NCBI RefSeq assembly: GCF_036084755.1 | Contig: NZ_CP107968.1 | Location: 5,852,501 to 5,916,500 of the forward strand | DNA from: Streptomyces sp. NBC_00370 | Lineage (GTDB): Bacteria; Actinomycetota; Actinomycetes; Streptomycetales; Streptomycetaceae | Reading direction: 5' to 3' | DNA length: 64,000 bases | In this document: positions 18,390-28,759 of the stretch, piece after piece | Numbering within the stretch: position 1 is the first letter of the stretch | Layout of the letters: every line of letters starts with the position of its first letter | The notes under the pieces: model-generated | Seen by the model: only the letters and a program-made list of their open reading frames with translations | Told to the model about the DNA's origin: nothing | Database searches by the model: none | Translations under genes and position numbers: made by a program

Positions 18390-18390
<1 letters not shown>
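17473..18390 (+). CDS. atpG: ATP synthase F1 subunit gamma
   Basis: Gamma (305 residues) is the central rotor shaft. The N-terminal MGAQLRVYKRRIKSVTATKK and the C-terminal ATRRAMKSATDNAGDLI coiled-coil helices are typical of the family, as is the TSDRGLAGGY motif. The stop TAA shares its last base with the atpD ATG. Confidence 0.97.
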
Positions 18391-19844
<1,454 letters not shown>

Positions 19845-19855
19845 GCCGCCGGTCA

Positions 19856-19892
19856 TCAGGGGCGGGCGGCTGTGACTGCCGCCCGCCTCTGA
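19856..19892 (+). terminator. Strong hairpin between atpD and atpC
   Basis: A 15-bp stem (14 of 15 pairs), 19856-19870 with 19878-19892, encloses a 7-nt loop and starts 12 nt after the atpD stop. No U-tract follows. It may attenuate read-through into atpC or protect the 3' end of the upstream message. It abuts a promoter-like sequence. Confidence 0.65.
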
Positions 19893-19917
19893 CGCTCTCC
19901 ACGACAACCCATAGAAT
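19889..19917 (+). promoter_or_regulatory. Candidate promoter for atpC
   Basis: CTGACG (19889-19894), 17 nt, then TAGAAT (19912-19917) is close to the Streptomyces vegetative consensus (TTGACA, 17-18 nt, TAGAAT). Its first hexamer overlaps the right arm of the atpD hairpin. It lies about 50 nt before the atpC start. Confidence 0.55.
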
Positions 19918-19967
19918 TAAGACCAACACCCGGCCGAACAGTCGGGTGGTGACCCGAGGAGCCCCTC

Positions 19968-20342
19968 ATGGCTGCTGAGCTGCATGTCGAGCTGGTCGCC
20001 GCTGACCGCAGTGTCTGGTCCGGCGAGGCCACCCTGGTCGTCGCGCGTACCACTTCCGGCGACATCGGCGTCATGCCTGGTCACCAGCCGCTGCTGGGTG
20101 TGCTGGAATCGGGCCCTGTGACCATTCGTACGAGTGATGGTGGAACGGTCGTCGCCGCTGTGCACGGCGGTTTCATCTCGTTCGCCGACGACAAGCTTTC
20201 GCTGCTCGCCGAGGTCGCCGAGCTGGCGGACGAGATCGACGCCCAGCGTGCCGAGCGCGCGCTGGAACGGGCGAAGTCGGACGACGACGCGAACGCCGAG
20301 CGGCGCGCCGATGTCCGAATGCGCGCGGTGGCGGTGAAGTAG
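19968..20342 (+). CDS. atpC: ATP synthase F1 subunit epsilon
   Basis: Epsilon (124 residues) couples rotor and catalytic head and can inhibit ATP hydrolysis. The N-terminal beta-sandwich includes ELHVELVAADRSVWSGEA and GDIGVMPGHQPLL, followed by the C-terminal helical region (LADEIDAQRAERALERAK). The ATG at 19968 follows CGAGGAG. It is separated from atpD by 123 nt carrying a hairpin and a promoter-like sequence, unlike the tightly spaced upstream genes. Confidence 0.95.
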   Translation: MAAELHVELVAADRSVWSGEATLVVARTTSGDIGVMPGHQPLLGVLESGPVTIRTSDGGTVVAAVHGGFISFADDKLSLLAEVAELADEIDAQRAERALERAKSDDDANAERRADVRMRAVAVK

Positions 20343-20364
20343 GCGCTGCCACAACGGATTCAAC

Positions 20365-20414
20365 CCTCAGCCGCGGCCTGTTCCGGACCCCTCCGGACCG
20401 GGTCGCGGCTGAGG
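20365..20414 (+). terminator. Terminator after atpC
   Basis: CCTCAGCCGCGG (20365-20376) pairs with TCGCGGCTGAGG (20403-20414), with one weak pair. Additional internal pairing is possible between TTCCGG and CCGGAC. It begins 22 nt after the atpC stop and plausibly ends the atp operon. Confidence 0.7.
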
Positions 20415-20468
20415 CGATGCGGGTGCGGTTCTTGTTCGGTTACTGGATGAGCGAGGAGGTCGGTGTAG

Positions 20469-20915
20469 ATGATCCTCGCTCTGCTTGTGTGCGGACTGGT
20501 CGTCGTCCTGGTTGCGGTGGGCCTGTTCGTCTTCGGTCTGCGCCGGCGGCTGATCCAGCGGTCCGGCGGGACGTTCGACTGCAGTCTGCGCTGGAACGTC
20601 CCGGAGAAGTCCGATCTCTCCGGCAAGGGCTGGGTGTACGGGGTGGCCCGCTACAACGGCGACCGGGTGAGCTGGTTCCGGGTCTTCTCGTACGCGCCGC
20701 GCCCCCGCCGGAATCTGGAGCGCTCGGCCATCGAGGTGCTGGCGCGCCGGGCCCCCGAGGGCGAGGAGGAGCTGGCGCTGCTCTCCGACTCGGTGGTGCT
20801 GACCTGTGCCCATCAGGGCGTCCGGCTGGAGCTGGCGATGAGTGACGACGCCCTGACCGGCTTCCTCGCCTGGCTGGAGGCGGCCCCGCCCGGCCAGCGG
20901 GTGAACGTCGCCTGA
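20469..20915 (+). CDS. DUF2550 membrane protein
   Basis: This 148-residue protein has one N-terminal transmembrane helix (MILALLVCGLVVVLVAVGLF), then a cytoplasmic domain with RSGGTFDCSLRW, GWVYGVARYNGDRVSWFRVFS and a C-terminal MSDDALTGFLAWLEAAPPG. This is the DUF2550 family that regularly follows atpC in actinobacteria. Its function is unknown. GAGGAGGT precedes the ATG at 20469. A strong bidirectional hairpin follows. Confidence 0.85.
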   Translation: MILALLVCGLVVVLVAVGLFVFGLRRRLIQRSGGTFDCSLRWNVPEKSDLSGKGWVYGVARYNGDRVSWFRVFSYAPRPRRNLERSAIEVLARRAPEGEEELALLSDSVVLTCAHQGVRLELAMSDDALTGFLAWLEAAPPGQRVNVA

Positions 20916-20935
20916 CGGCGGTGACCTGACAGCAG

Positions 20936-20970
20936 TGAGGGGTGCGGCGCTTCGTGCGCCGCACCCCTCA
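20936..20970. terminator. Bidirectional terminator between DUF2550 gene and chitinase
   Basis: A perfect 15-bp stem, 20936-20950 with 20956-20970, has loop TTCGT. It lies between two convergent genes, 20 nt after the DUF2550 stop and 34 nt after the chitinase stop on the other strand, and so can serve both. Confidence 0.9.
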
Positions 20971-21004
20971 TTCGTGCTGTGGTCCCGCTAGAAGACGGCT
21001 ACGG

Positions 21005-22834
<1,830 letters not shown>

Positions 22835-22968
22835 GGGTCTGCGTCTGGATCTGGGTCGGTGAAGTGCCGAAGGAAGCTTCAAGGGGGCTCCATGAGTGAG
22901 TACCGGACAATTCGGGGTTGGTCCGTGCACTGCACACGCCGCGACGGCTCACCGCGGTGTGTGCGGTG

Positions 22969-22997
22969 AGAGTAGGAAGGTCTGGACCAATCGTCAA
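22969..22997 (-). promoter_or_regulatory. Chitinase promoter
   Basis: On the minus strand, TTGACG (22997-22992), a 17-nt spacer and TACTCT (22974-22969) form a good vegetative-type promoter about 135 nt before the chitinase start. The downstream repeat copy (22978-22990) lies within the spacer. Confidence 0.7.
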
Positions 22998-23011
22998 GAG
23001 GTCTGGACCAA
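22978..23011 (-). promoter_or_regulatory. Chitinase direct repeats, DasR-type operator pair
   Basis: Two exact 13-bp copies, TTGGTCCAGACCT on the minus strand, lie at 22999-23011 and 22978-22990, 21 bp apart (two helical turns) and straddling the -35. Such 12-bp direct repeats are described at several Streptomyces chitinase promoters and resemble half or imperfect dre sites (TGGTCTAGACCA) of the GlcNAc repressor DasR. They are likely to mediate chitin induction and glucose repression. Confidence 0.75.
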
Positions 23012-23026
23012 AGTCGCCCGGGCCGG

Positions 23027-23677
23027 TCAGCCACCCAACTCCTGGGCGAGTACGGCCGCTTGCACCCGGCTGCGCAGCTCCAGCTTGGCCAGCAGCCTGC
23101 TCACATGCGTCTTGACCGTGGCCTCCGCCATCGAAAGACGCCTGGCGATCTCCCCGTTCGACAGCCCTTCACCTAGGCAGAAGAACACCTCGCGCTCCCG
23201 GCGCGTGAGCGCGTCCAGCACGCCGTCATCGGCGCTCCTGCCGCTCCGCCCGGTGGTGGGCGAGGCGAACTCGGCGATCAGCCGGCGGGTCACGGCCGGC
23301 GCGATCAGACCCTCGCCCGCCGCGACCGTCCGTACGGCCGTCAGCAGGTCCCGGGCGTCGGTGTTCTTCAGCAGGAACCCCGCGGCCCCCGCGCGCAGCG
23401 CCCCGAAGACGTACTCGTCCAGGTCGAACGTGGTCAGTACGAGCACGTCGGCCAACCGCTCGGCGACCACCTGCCGGGTCGCCGAAACGCCGTCCACCCG
23501 CGGCATCTGAATGTCCATCAGCACCAGATCGGGCCGCAGCTCACGGGCCATCGCCAGCGCCTCCACGCCGTCGGCGGCCTCACCGACCACCTCGATGTCG
23601 TCGGCGCTGCGCAGGATGAGCACAATGCCCGCGCGCACCGCCGCCTGGTCGTCGGCGACCAGCACCCTGATCGTCAT
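23027..23677 (-). CDS. chiR: NarL/LuxR-type response regulator, probable chitinase regulator
   Basis: This 216-residue response regulator has a receiver domain with acidic pocket DD (residues 9-10), phospho-acceptor D55 in LVLMDIQMP and K near FLLKNTD. A C-terminal LuxR helix-turn-helix follows (LTRREREVFFCLGEGLSNGEIARRL). ATG 23677 overlaps the kinase stop by 4 nt. Position directly upstream of a chitinase on the same strand matches the chiS-chiR-chiC arrangement I recall from S. coelicolor. The regulatory target is inferred from that synteny. The symbol is tentative. Confidence 0.8.
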   Translation of the reverse strand: MTIRVLVADDQAAVRAGIVLILRSADDIEVVGEAADGVEALAMARELRPDLVLMDIQMPRVDGVSATRQVVAERLADVLVLTTFDLDEYVFGALRAGAAGFLLKNTDARDLLTAVRTVAAGEGLIAPAVTRRLIAEFASPTTGRSGRSADDGVLDALTRREREVFFCLGEGLSNGEIARRLSMAEATVKTHVSRLLAKLELRSRVQAAVLAQELGG

Positions 23678-24891
23678 CGTGTTCCGTCCCCTTCCCCGAC
23701 GGGCAGCACCGCCCGTACCTGCCAGCTCTTGCCGTCGTCCGTCGCCACCGGACCCGCTTCGAACTCCCCTTCCAGCAGGGCGGTACGCTCCCGCATCCCG
23801 ACGAGACCCGCGCCCGACCCCGGCGCGCGCGGCCCCGGCCGGTCGCCGTACGGGCTGCTCACCTCCACCGTCAGCGCCTGCTTGGTGCGTACGAGCGCGA
23901 CGGTGACCTCGCCGCGCGCCCCGTGCTTGAGCGCGTTGGTGATCGACTCCTGGACGATCCGGTACGCGGCCAGCTCGACCGGCGCCGGCAGCTTCGCCTC
24001 GGCGTCGCGCCGGTCGTCGAGGGCGAACGTCAGCCCGCTGGGGGCGCCGTTCACCCGGGCCTGCTCCACCAGTGTGTCGAGGGCGTCCAGGGTCGGCGCC
24101 ACGGTCGGTTCGCTCTCGCCTCCCGTGGTGCGCAGCAGCCCGATCAGCCGGCGCATCTCCGCCAGCCCGTCGACGCTGTTCTCCCGGATGACCCCCAGCG
24201 CCTCGCGGCTGGTGCGCTCGTCGTCCAGCGACAGCGCCGCCGTCGAGTGGATCGCGATCGCCGAGAGGTGGTTGGCCACCATGTCGTGCAGCTCCCGCGC
24301 CATCCGCGCCCGCTCGGCGGCCACCGCCTGGGTCCTGTCCACCTCGGCGAGCAGCGCGGTCTGCTCGGCCCGCAGCCGGGCCGCGTCGGCCGCGTCGCGG
24401 TGGTTGCGTACGAGTGCGCCGGTGGCCGCAGGCCCGAAGCCGACGACTCCGATGATCACCCCGAGCAGCAGCGCCTCCACCGAGTGCAGCCAGGCCACGA
24501 GCCCGATCGACAGCGCGACCGTGAACAGCGCCGTCCATCGGGGGAGCCGGCGCGCCGTGGCCGCCGAGCCGTACAGCACCGCCGCGTACACCAGGTCCGT
24601 GAACATCACGATCGTCGCGATGCTGCCCCGCGTGAACTGATCGGCGACCAGTGCGAGCGTGCCGATCACGAGCGCGGGCCCCGGCGCCGTTCTGCGCAGC
24701 AGCTCCAGCACAGCCGTGACGACTACGGGGACCAGCACCCACGCGCCGCCCAGCGGCCGGCCGGGCTGGTTCTCCACGCCGAGGCCCCACAGCAGCAGAC
24801 CGCCGAGCAGGCCGGCCGTCGCGATGAGGATGTCGTCGCGGTGCGGACGGAAGGGGCCGAAGGGCCCGAAGTTCCGGAGGTCGATGCTCAC
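23674..24891 (-). CDS. chiS: Sensor histidine kinase, probable ChiS
   Basis: This 405-residue kinase has an N-terminal membrane region of about four to six helices with little extracytoplasmic sequence, then a HisKA_3 dimerisation domain with phospho-acceptor H202 in MARELHDMVANHL, and a HATPase domain ending GSGAGLVGMRER. The family partners NarL-type regulators, matching the downstream gene. ATG start at 24891. The short loops suggest signal sensing within or at the membrane. Confidence 0.82.
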   Translation of the reverse strand: MSIDLRNFGPFGPFRPHRDDILIATAGLLGGLLLWGLGVENQPGRPLGGAWVLVPVVVTAVLELLRRTAPGPALVIGTLALVADQFTRGSIATIVMFTDLVYAAVLYGSAATARRLPRWTALFTVALSIGLVAWLHSVEALLLGVIIGVVGFGPAATGALVRNHRDAADAARLRAEQTALLAEVDRTQAVAAERARMARELHDMVANHLSAIAIHSTAALSLDDERTSREALGVIRENSVDGLAEMRRLIGLLRTTGGESEPTVAPTLDALDTLVEQARVNGAPSGLTFALDDRRDAEAKLPAPVELAAYRIVQESITNALKHGARGEVTVALVRTKQALTVEVSSPYGDRPGPRAPGSGAGLVGMRERTALLEGEFEAGPVATDDGKSWQVRAVLPVGEGDGTR

Positions 24892-25045
24892 CCCTCCATC
24901 AAACAGGGCACCGCGCGCACCGTCCTCCCCTTACCGGGCGAGCCTCGCTACATCGAAGGATGCAGTCACGGTTCGTCAGCGCCGACGACGATTCGCGGCG
25001 GCCCCGCGCCCAGGCTTGGAGGAACCGGAAGAGAGGTGGACAGCC

Positions 25046-25624
25046 GTGATCGTCACGCTGGTCGTCATCTGCGAGGTCGGCTTCTGGGTCCTGCTCGCCG
25101 CGGGGCTCCTGCTGCGCTACGCGGCCCGCAAGCCCCGGCTCGGAGCCGCTGTCCTGCTGCTCGTACCCCTGCTGGAGATCGTCCTGCTCGTCGGCACCGT
25201 CGTCGACCTGAAGAACGGCGCGACCCCGGACTGGACGCACGGCGTGGCCGCGCTGTACATCGGCTACACCGTCGCCTACGGCCACTACACGATGAAGTGG
25301 ATCGACGCGCGGGTGGCCCACCGCTTCTTCGGCGGCCCGCCGCCGGTCAAGCCGCCGCGCTACGGCAGGGCGCGCGCCCTGCACGAGGCCAAGCTGTGGC
25401 TGCGTACGGTGCTGGCCGTCGCCGTCACCGCCGGGCTGCTCCAGCTGGCCATCTGGTACGTGGGCGACGCGGACAGCACAGGGCCGCTGACCGACTGGCA
25501 GCTCAGCGCGGCACGGCTGGTCGCGATCCACGGCGCCATCGCCCTGACGTACACCCTGTGGCCGAAGAAGGCGCCGAAGGGCGAGACCACGAAGGGCGAG
25601 GTTCCGCGGAGCCTGCGGCACTGA
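25046..25624 (+). CDS. Integral membrane protein of unknown function
   Basis: This 192-residue protein has about five predicted membrane helices: two at the N-terminus (VIVTLVVICEVGFWVLLAAG and LGAAVLLLVPLLEIVLLVG), one or two near HGVAALYIGYTVAYGHYTMK, and two towards the C-terminus. A loop of about 35 residues contains WIDARVAHRFFGGPPPVKPPRYG. GTG 25046 follows GAGAGGTGG. It is divergent from the kinase operon. I do not recognise a functional family. Confidence 0.75.
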   Translation: MIVTLVVICEVGFWVLLAAGLLLRYAARKPRLGAAVLLLVPLLEIVLLVGTVVDLKNGATPDWTHGVAALYIGYTVAYGHYTMKWIDARVAHRFFGGPPPVKPPRYGRARALHEAKLWLRTVLAVAVTAGLLQLAIWYVGDADSTGPLTDWQLSAARLVAIHGAIALTYTLWPKKAPKGETTKGEVPRSLRH

Positions 25625-25666
25625 CGGCGGAGGCGCTGACGGCGCAGGCGCTGACCGCCGACGGGC

Positions 25667-26239
25667 TCAGCGCTCGCCGCCCGGCACCCACAGCACGTCC
25701 CCGGCCTCCTTGTTCGCCGCGCGGGCGAGGATGAACAGCAGGTCGGAGAGGCGGTTGAGATACGTGGCGGTGAGCGGGTTCATCGTCTCGCCGTGCGTCT
25801 CGAACGCCGCCCAGGTCGACCGCTCGGCGCGCCGTACGACCGTGCACGCCTGGTGCAGCAGCGCGGCCCCCGGCGTACCGCCCGGCAGGATGAAACTCCG
25901 CAGCTTCTCCAGGTCGGCGAGGAACGCGTCGCAGTCCGCCTCCAGCTTGTCGATGTACGACTGCTCGACCCGCAGCGGCGGATATTCGGGGTTCTCCACC
26001 ACCGGCGTCGCGAGGTCGGCGCCCACGTCGAAGAGATCGTTCTGGACCCGGACCAGGACCTTCACGATCGCGCCGGGCAGCTCGCCCAGCGCGACCGCGG
26101 CGCCGATGGCGGCGTTGGCCTCGTTGACGTCGGCGTACGCCCCGATCCGTACGTCGGTCTTGGCGGTACGGCTCATGTCGCCGAGCGCGGTCGTGCCCTT
26201 GTCGCCGGTACGGGTGTAGATACGCGTCAGATTGACCAT
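25667..26239 (-). CDS. Cob(I)alamin adenosyltransferase, PduO type
   Basis: This 190-residue trimeric ATP:cob(I)alamin adenosyltransferase makes adenosylcobalamin. The N-terminal nucleotide-binding motif is TRTGDKGTTALGD, and the cobalamin-side motif RRAERSTW plus YLNRLSDLLFILARAAN are present. Adenosylcobalamin is the cofactor of the mutase encoded at the right end of this window. ATG start at 26239. Confidence 0.93.
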   Translation of the reverse strand: MVNLTRIYTRTGDKGTTALGDMSRTAKTDVRIGAYADVNEANAAIGAAVALGELPGAIVKVLVRVQNDLFDVGADLATPVVENPEYPPLRVEQSYIDKLEADCDAFLADLEKLRSFILPGGTPGAALLHQACTVVRRAERSTWAAFETHGETMNPLTATYLNRLSDLLFILARAANKEAGDVLWVPGGER

Positions 26240-26247
26240 GTGCCCAG

Positions 26248-26316
26248 CCTAGGGTCTCTCGTTTGGATCATGCCGGGGCACGCGAGCCCGGCATGATCCA
26301 AACGAGAGGCCCTAGG
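26248..26316 (-). terminator. Near-perfect 30-bp inverted repeat
   Basis: The left arm 26248-26277 and right arm 26287-26316 pair at 29 of 30 positions around a 9-nt loop. Each arm contains CTCTCGTTTGGATCATGCC. It lies 13 nt after the ABC permease stop (minus strand) and just upstream of the adenosyltransferase start. It is probably the terminator of the exporter operon, though the arm length exceeds an ordinary terminator. Confidence 0.8.
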
Positions 26317-26329
26317 TCGCGCACAGATT

Positions 26330-27100
26330 CTAGGCGCCGGCCCGCCGGAAGACGCGGGTGCCGACGACGACGGCGCTGAGTGCGAAACCGGTCGCCATGA
26401 GGACGCCGTAGACCATCGCCGTACCGGCGTACTCGCCGACGTAGGCGGCCCGTACCGCGTCCACCAGGTAGCGGAACGGGACGAAGTGCGAGACCAGGTC
26501 CAGCCAGCCGGGAGCGAGCGCCATCGGCAGCATCAGCCCCGACAGCAGCATCGACGGCATCGAGATCGCGTTGACGGTGGGGCCGAACTCCTGCGGGCTG
26601 CCGACCCGCAGCGCGAGGGCGTACGACAGCGAGGCCAGCGCGACGGTCAGGACAGCGACGAAGGCGAAGCCGATGAGCACCCCGGCCAGCGGCGCCCGCA
26701 ACCCCATCACCAGCGCCGCCAGCACCAGCAGGACCGACTGGAAGACCAGCAGCGCCGCGTCCCGCAGGACCCGTCCCAGCAGCAGCGCGAGCCGGCTGAC
26801 CGGCGTCACCCGCATCCGTTCCGTCACCCCCAGCTGCTTCTCGACGATGACGGTGAAACCGGTGAACAGGGCGCCGAACAGGGCGAGCTGGAGCAGCAGC
26901 CCCGGTACCAGGATCTGCCAGGAGTCACCTTCGCCGCCCAGCGGAAGTCCTGTCAGCAGCGGTCCGAAGAAGAGCAGGTAGAGCAGGGGCATCAGGACGC
27001 CGAAGACCATCTGGAGCTTGGAGCCCAGGGTCTGCCGGGCGTAGCGCCCGAAGATCAGCGCGGTGTCGGAGAAGAGTGCGGACGTCAGGCCGGCGGTCAT
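26330..27100 (-). CDS. ABC-2 type exporter permease
   Basis: This 256-residue permease has six membrane helices. It is of the DrrB/ABC-2 family, with VIVEKQLGVTERMRVTPVSR and a PSMLLSGLMLPMALAPGWL segment typical of drug or lipid exporters. ATG 27100 is preferred: AGGAG lies 9 nt upstream, whereas TTG 27106 would leave only 3 nt. It lies 12 nt after the ATPase gene. Together they form a two-gene exporter divergent from a TetR regulator. Confidence 0.88.
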   Translation of the reverse strand: MTAGLTSALFSDTALIFGRYARQTLGSKLQMVFGVLMPLLYLLFFGPLLTGLPLGGEGDSWQILVPGLLLQLALFGALFTGFTVIVEKQLGVTERMRVTPVSRLALLLGRVLRDAALLVFQSVLLVLAALVMGLRAPLAGVLIGFAFVAVLTVALASLSYALALRVGSPQEFGPTVNAISMPSMLLSGLMLPMALAPGWLDLVSHFVPFRYLVDAVRAAYVGEYAGTAMVYGVLMATGFALSAVVVGTRVFRRAGA

Positions 27101-27112
27101 GGTCAAGGTCTC

Positions 27113-27895
27113 CTAGACGGCGACGGGTGTGGGGTCGGCGGGGGCCAGCTCGCGGCCGGTGATGGCGAGGAAGGTGTCCTGGAGCGAGGCATCGGGCGAG
27201 CCCGCGTAGGCCGTTTTCAGGGCGCTCGGGGTGCCTTCGGCGACGACCACGCCCCGGTCGACGACGACCAGTCGGTCGGAGAGCGCGTCGGCCTCGTCCA
27301 GATAGTGCGTGGTGAGGAAGACCGTGGTGCCGTGCTCGGCCCGGATCCGCCGGATCAGCTCCCACAGGTCCGCGCGGCTGCGGGGGTCGAGCCCGGTCGT
27401 CGGCTCGTCCAGGAACAGCACCTCGGGGCGGTGGGTCAGCCCGAGCGCGATGTCGAGGCGGCGCCGCTGCCCGCCGGAGAGCGCGCCGCACGTGCGGTCG
27501 AGCAGCCCGTCGAGGCCCAGTTCGGCGGCGAGTTCGGCGGCGCGTCCCGCCGCCTCCCGCTTGCCGAGCCGGTACAGCCTGCCCTGGGTGACCAGCTCCT
27601 CCCGGACGCTGATCTGCGGGTCGACGCCGCCGGCCTGGGCGACGTACCCGATCTTCCCGCGCACCCCGGCCGGATCGCCGAGCAGATCGACACCGGCGAC
27701 GGTCGCCGCGCCACCGGTGGGCGGCAGCAGGGTGGTGAGCATCCGCAGGGTGGTGGTCTTGCCCGCTCCGTTGGGGCCGAGGAAGCCCAGGATCTCCCCG
27801 GCGGGGACGGTCAGGTCGATGCCGCGCACGGCTTCGACCGGTCCGTTCTTGGTCTGGAAGGTCCGGGCGAGCCCGGCCGTACTGATGATTGCCAT
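27113..27895 (-). CDS. ABC transporter ATPase, DrrA/daunorubicin-resistance type
   Basis: This 260-residue nucleotide-binding subunit has Walker A GPNGAGKTT (40-48), signature ALSGGQRRRLDIA, Walker B VLFLDEPTTGLD and a histidine switch in FLTTHYLDEAD. The C-terminal extension VVVDRGVVVAEGTP and the following region are like DrrA. ATG 27895 was chosen at the first family residues (MAIISTAGLARTF), although the frame is open far upstream into the divergent regulator. It is probably repressed by the neighbouring TetR. Confidence 0.92.
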   Translation of the reverse strand: MAIISTAGLARTFQTKNGPVEAVRGIDLTVPAGEILGFLGPNGAGKTTTLRMLTTLLPPTGGAATVAGVDLLGDPAGVRGKIGYVAQAGGVDPQISVREELVTQGRLYRLGKREAAGRAAELAAELGLDGLLDRTCGALSGGQRRRLDIALGLTHRPEVLFLDEPTTGLDPRSRADLWELIRRIRAEHGTTVFLTTHYLDEADALSDRLVVVDRGVVVAEGTPSALKTAYAGSPDASLQDTFLAITGRELAPADPTPVAV

Positions 27896-27912
27896 GGCCC
27901 CAGAAAAACAGA

Positions 27913-27944
27913 GACTCCCCAAAATTGCAATGACTCCAAATTTG
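27913..27944. promoter_or_regulatory. Direct repeats in the ABC/TetR intergenic region
   Basis: The 81-nt gap between the divergent genes is strikingly AT-rich. It holds GACTCCCCAAAATTG (27913-27927) and GACTCCAAATTTG (27932-27944), two related copies starting 19 bp apart. They are a plausible operator for the TetR protein, controlling both directions. Confidence 0.4.
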
Positions 27945-27976
27945 TAGGGAAGTAGACGAAGACTAGACTCGGGGCC

Positions 27977-28615
27977 ATGTCCGAAGGGCTCAGAGAGCGG
28001 AAGAAGCGGCAGACCAGGCAGGACATCTCCGACACCGCCACCGGTCTGTTCCTGGAGCGCGGCTTCGACGCCGTGACCATCGCCGAGATCGCGGAGGCGG
28101 CTGACGTCTCCGTCAACACCGTCTACAACTACTTCCCGGCGAAGGAGGACCTCTTCCTCGACCGGAGCGTCGCCGTCACTGGCCGGCTCTCGCGCTTCGT
28201 ACGCGGCCGGGACAAGGGGGAGTCGGCCGCCGACGCGATCCTGCGTGAGCTGCGCGAACAGGTCGAGACGGTCTCGCCGGCCATCGGGCTGATGACGGGT
28301 TACGCACGTTTCATGAAGGTGTGCCAGGAGTCGCAGGCACTCAGGGCCCGGCTGCTCTACGTCCAGCAGGACATCCAGCTCCAGCTCGCCGACACGCTCA
28401 GGGAGGAGACCGGCGCGGATCCCACCGACACACTGCCCACCCTCGTGGCGGGCCAGCTCTCCTGGGTGCACTCCACGCTCACCTCGTGGATCGGCGGCCA
28501 GATGGCACAGGAGCGCGCGCCGGGCCCCGTATCACGTGAAGCCCTGGTACTCCTGGACGACATCGAGGAGCTGCTGGGGGAGCGGGTGCTCAAGTACGCC
28601 GTGCGCGCGGGCTGA
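27977..28615 (+). CDS. TetR-family transcriptional regulator
   Basis: This 212-residue regulator has an N-terminal helix-turn-helix (TIAEIAEAADVSVNTVYNYFPAKEDL split across helices 2-3) and a C-terminal ligand-binding domain of its own type. It is divergent from the DrrAB-like exporter with 81 nt between starts, which is the usual arrangement for a local repressor of an efflux pump. ATG start at 27977. The ligand is unknown. Confidence 0.88.
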   Translation: MSEGLRERKKRQTRQDISDTATGLFLERGFDAVTIAEIAEAADVSVNTVYNYFPAKEDLFLDRSVAVTGRLSRFVRGRDKGESAADAILRELREQVETVSPAIGLMTGYARFMKVCQESQALRARLLYVQQDIQLQLADTLREETGADPTDTLPTLVAGQLSWVHSTLTSWIGGQMAQERAPGPVSREALVLLDDIEELLGERVLKYAVRAG

Positions 28616-28759
28616 TGGACCGTCCCGGTGTGATGTCCGCCATTTGGGACGTGACGCGCATCTCTTCCGCGCCACACTCCGGCCGGTGACCGCTAACCTC
28701 CGGCAGAGCGACCGAATGTAAGCACGTGTCAAGGCAGAACAAGAATCGCGAGGTGTGTC

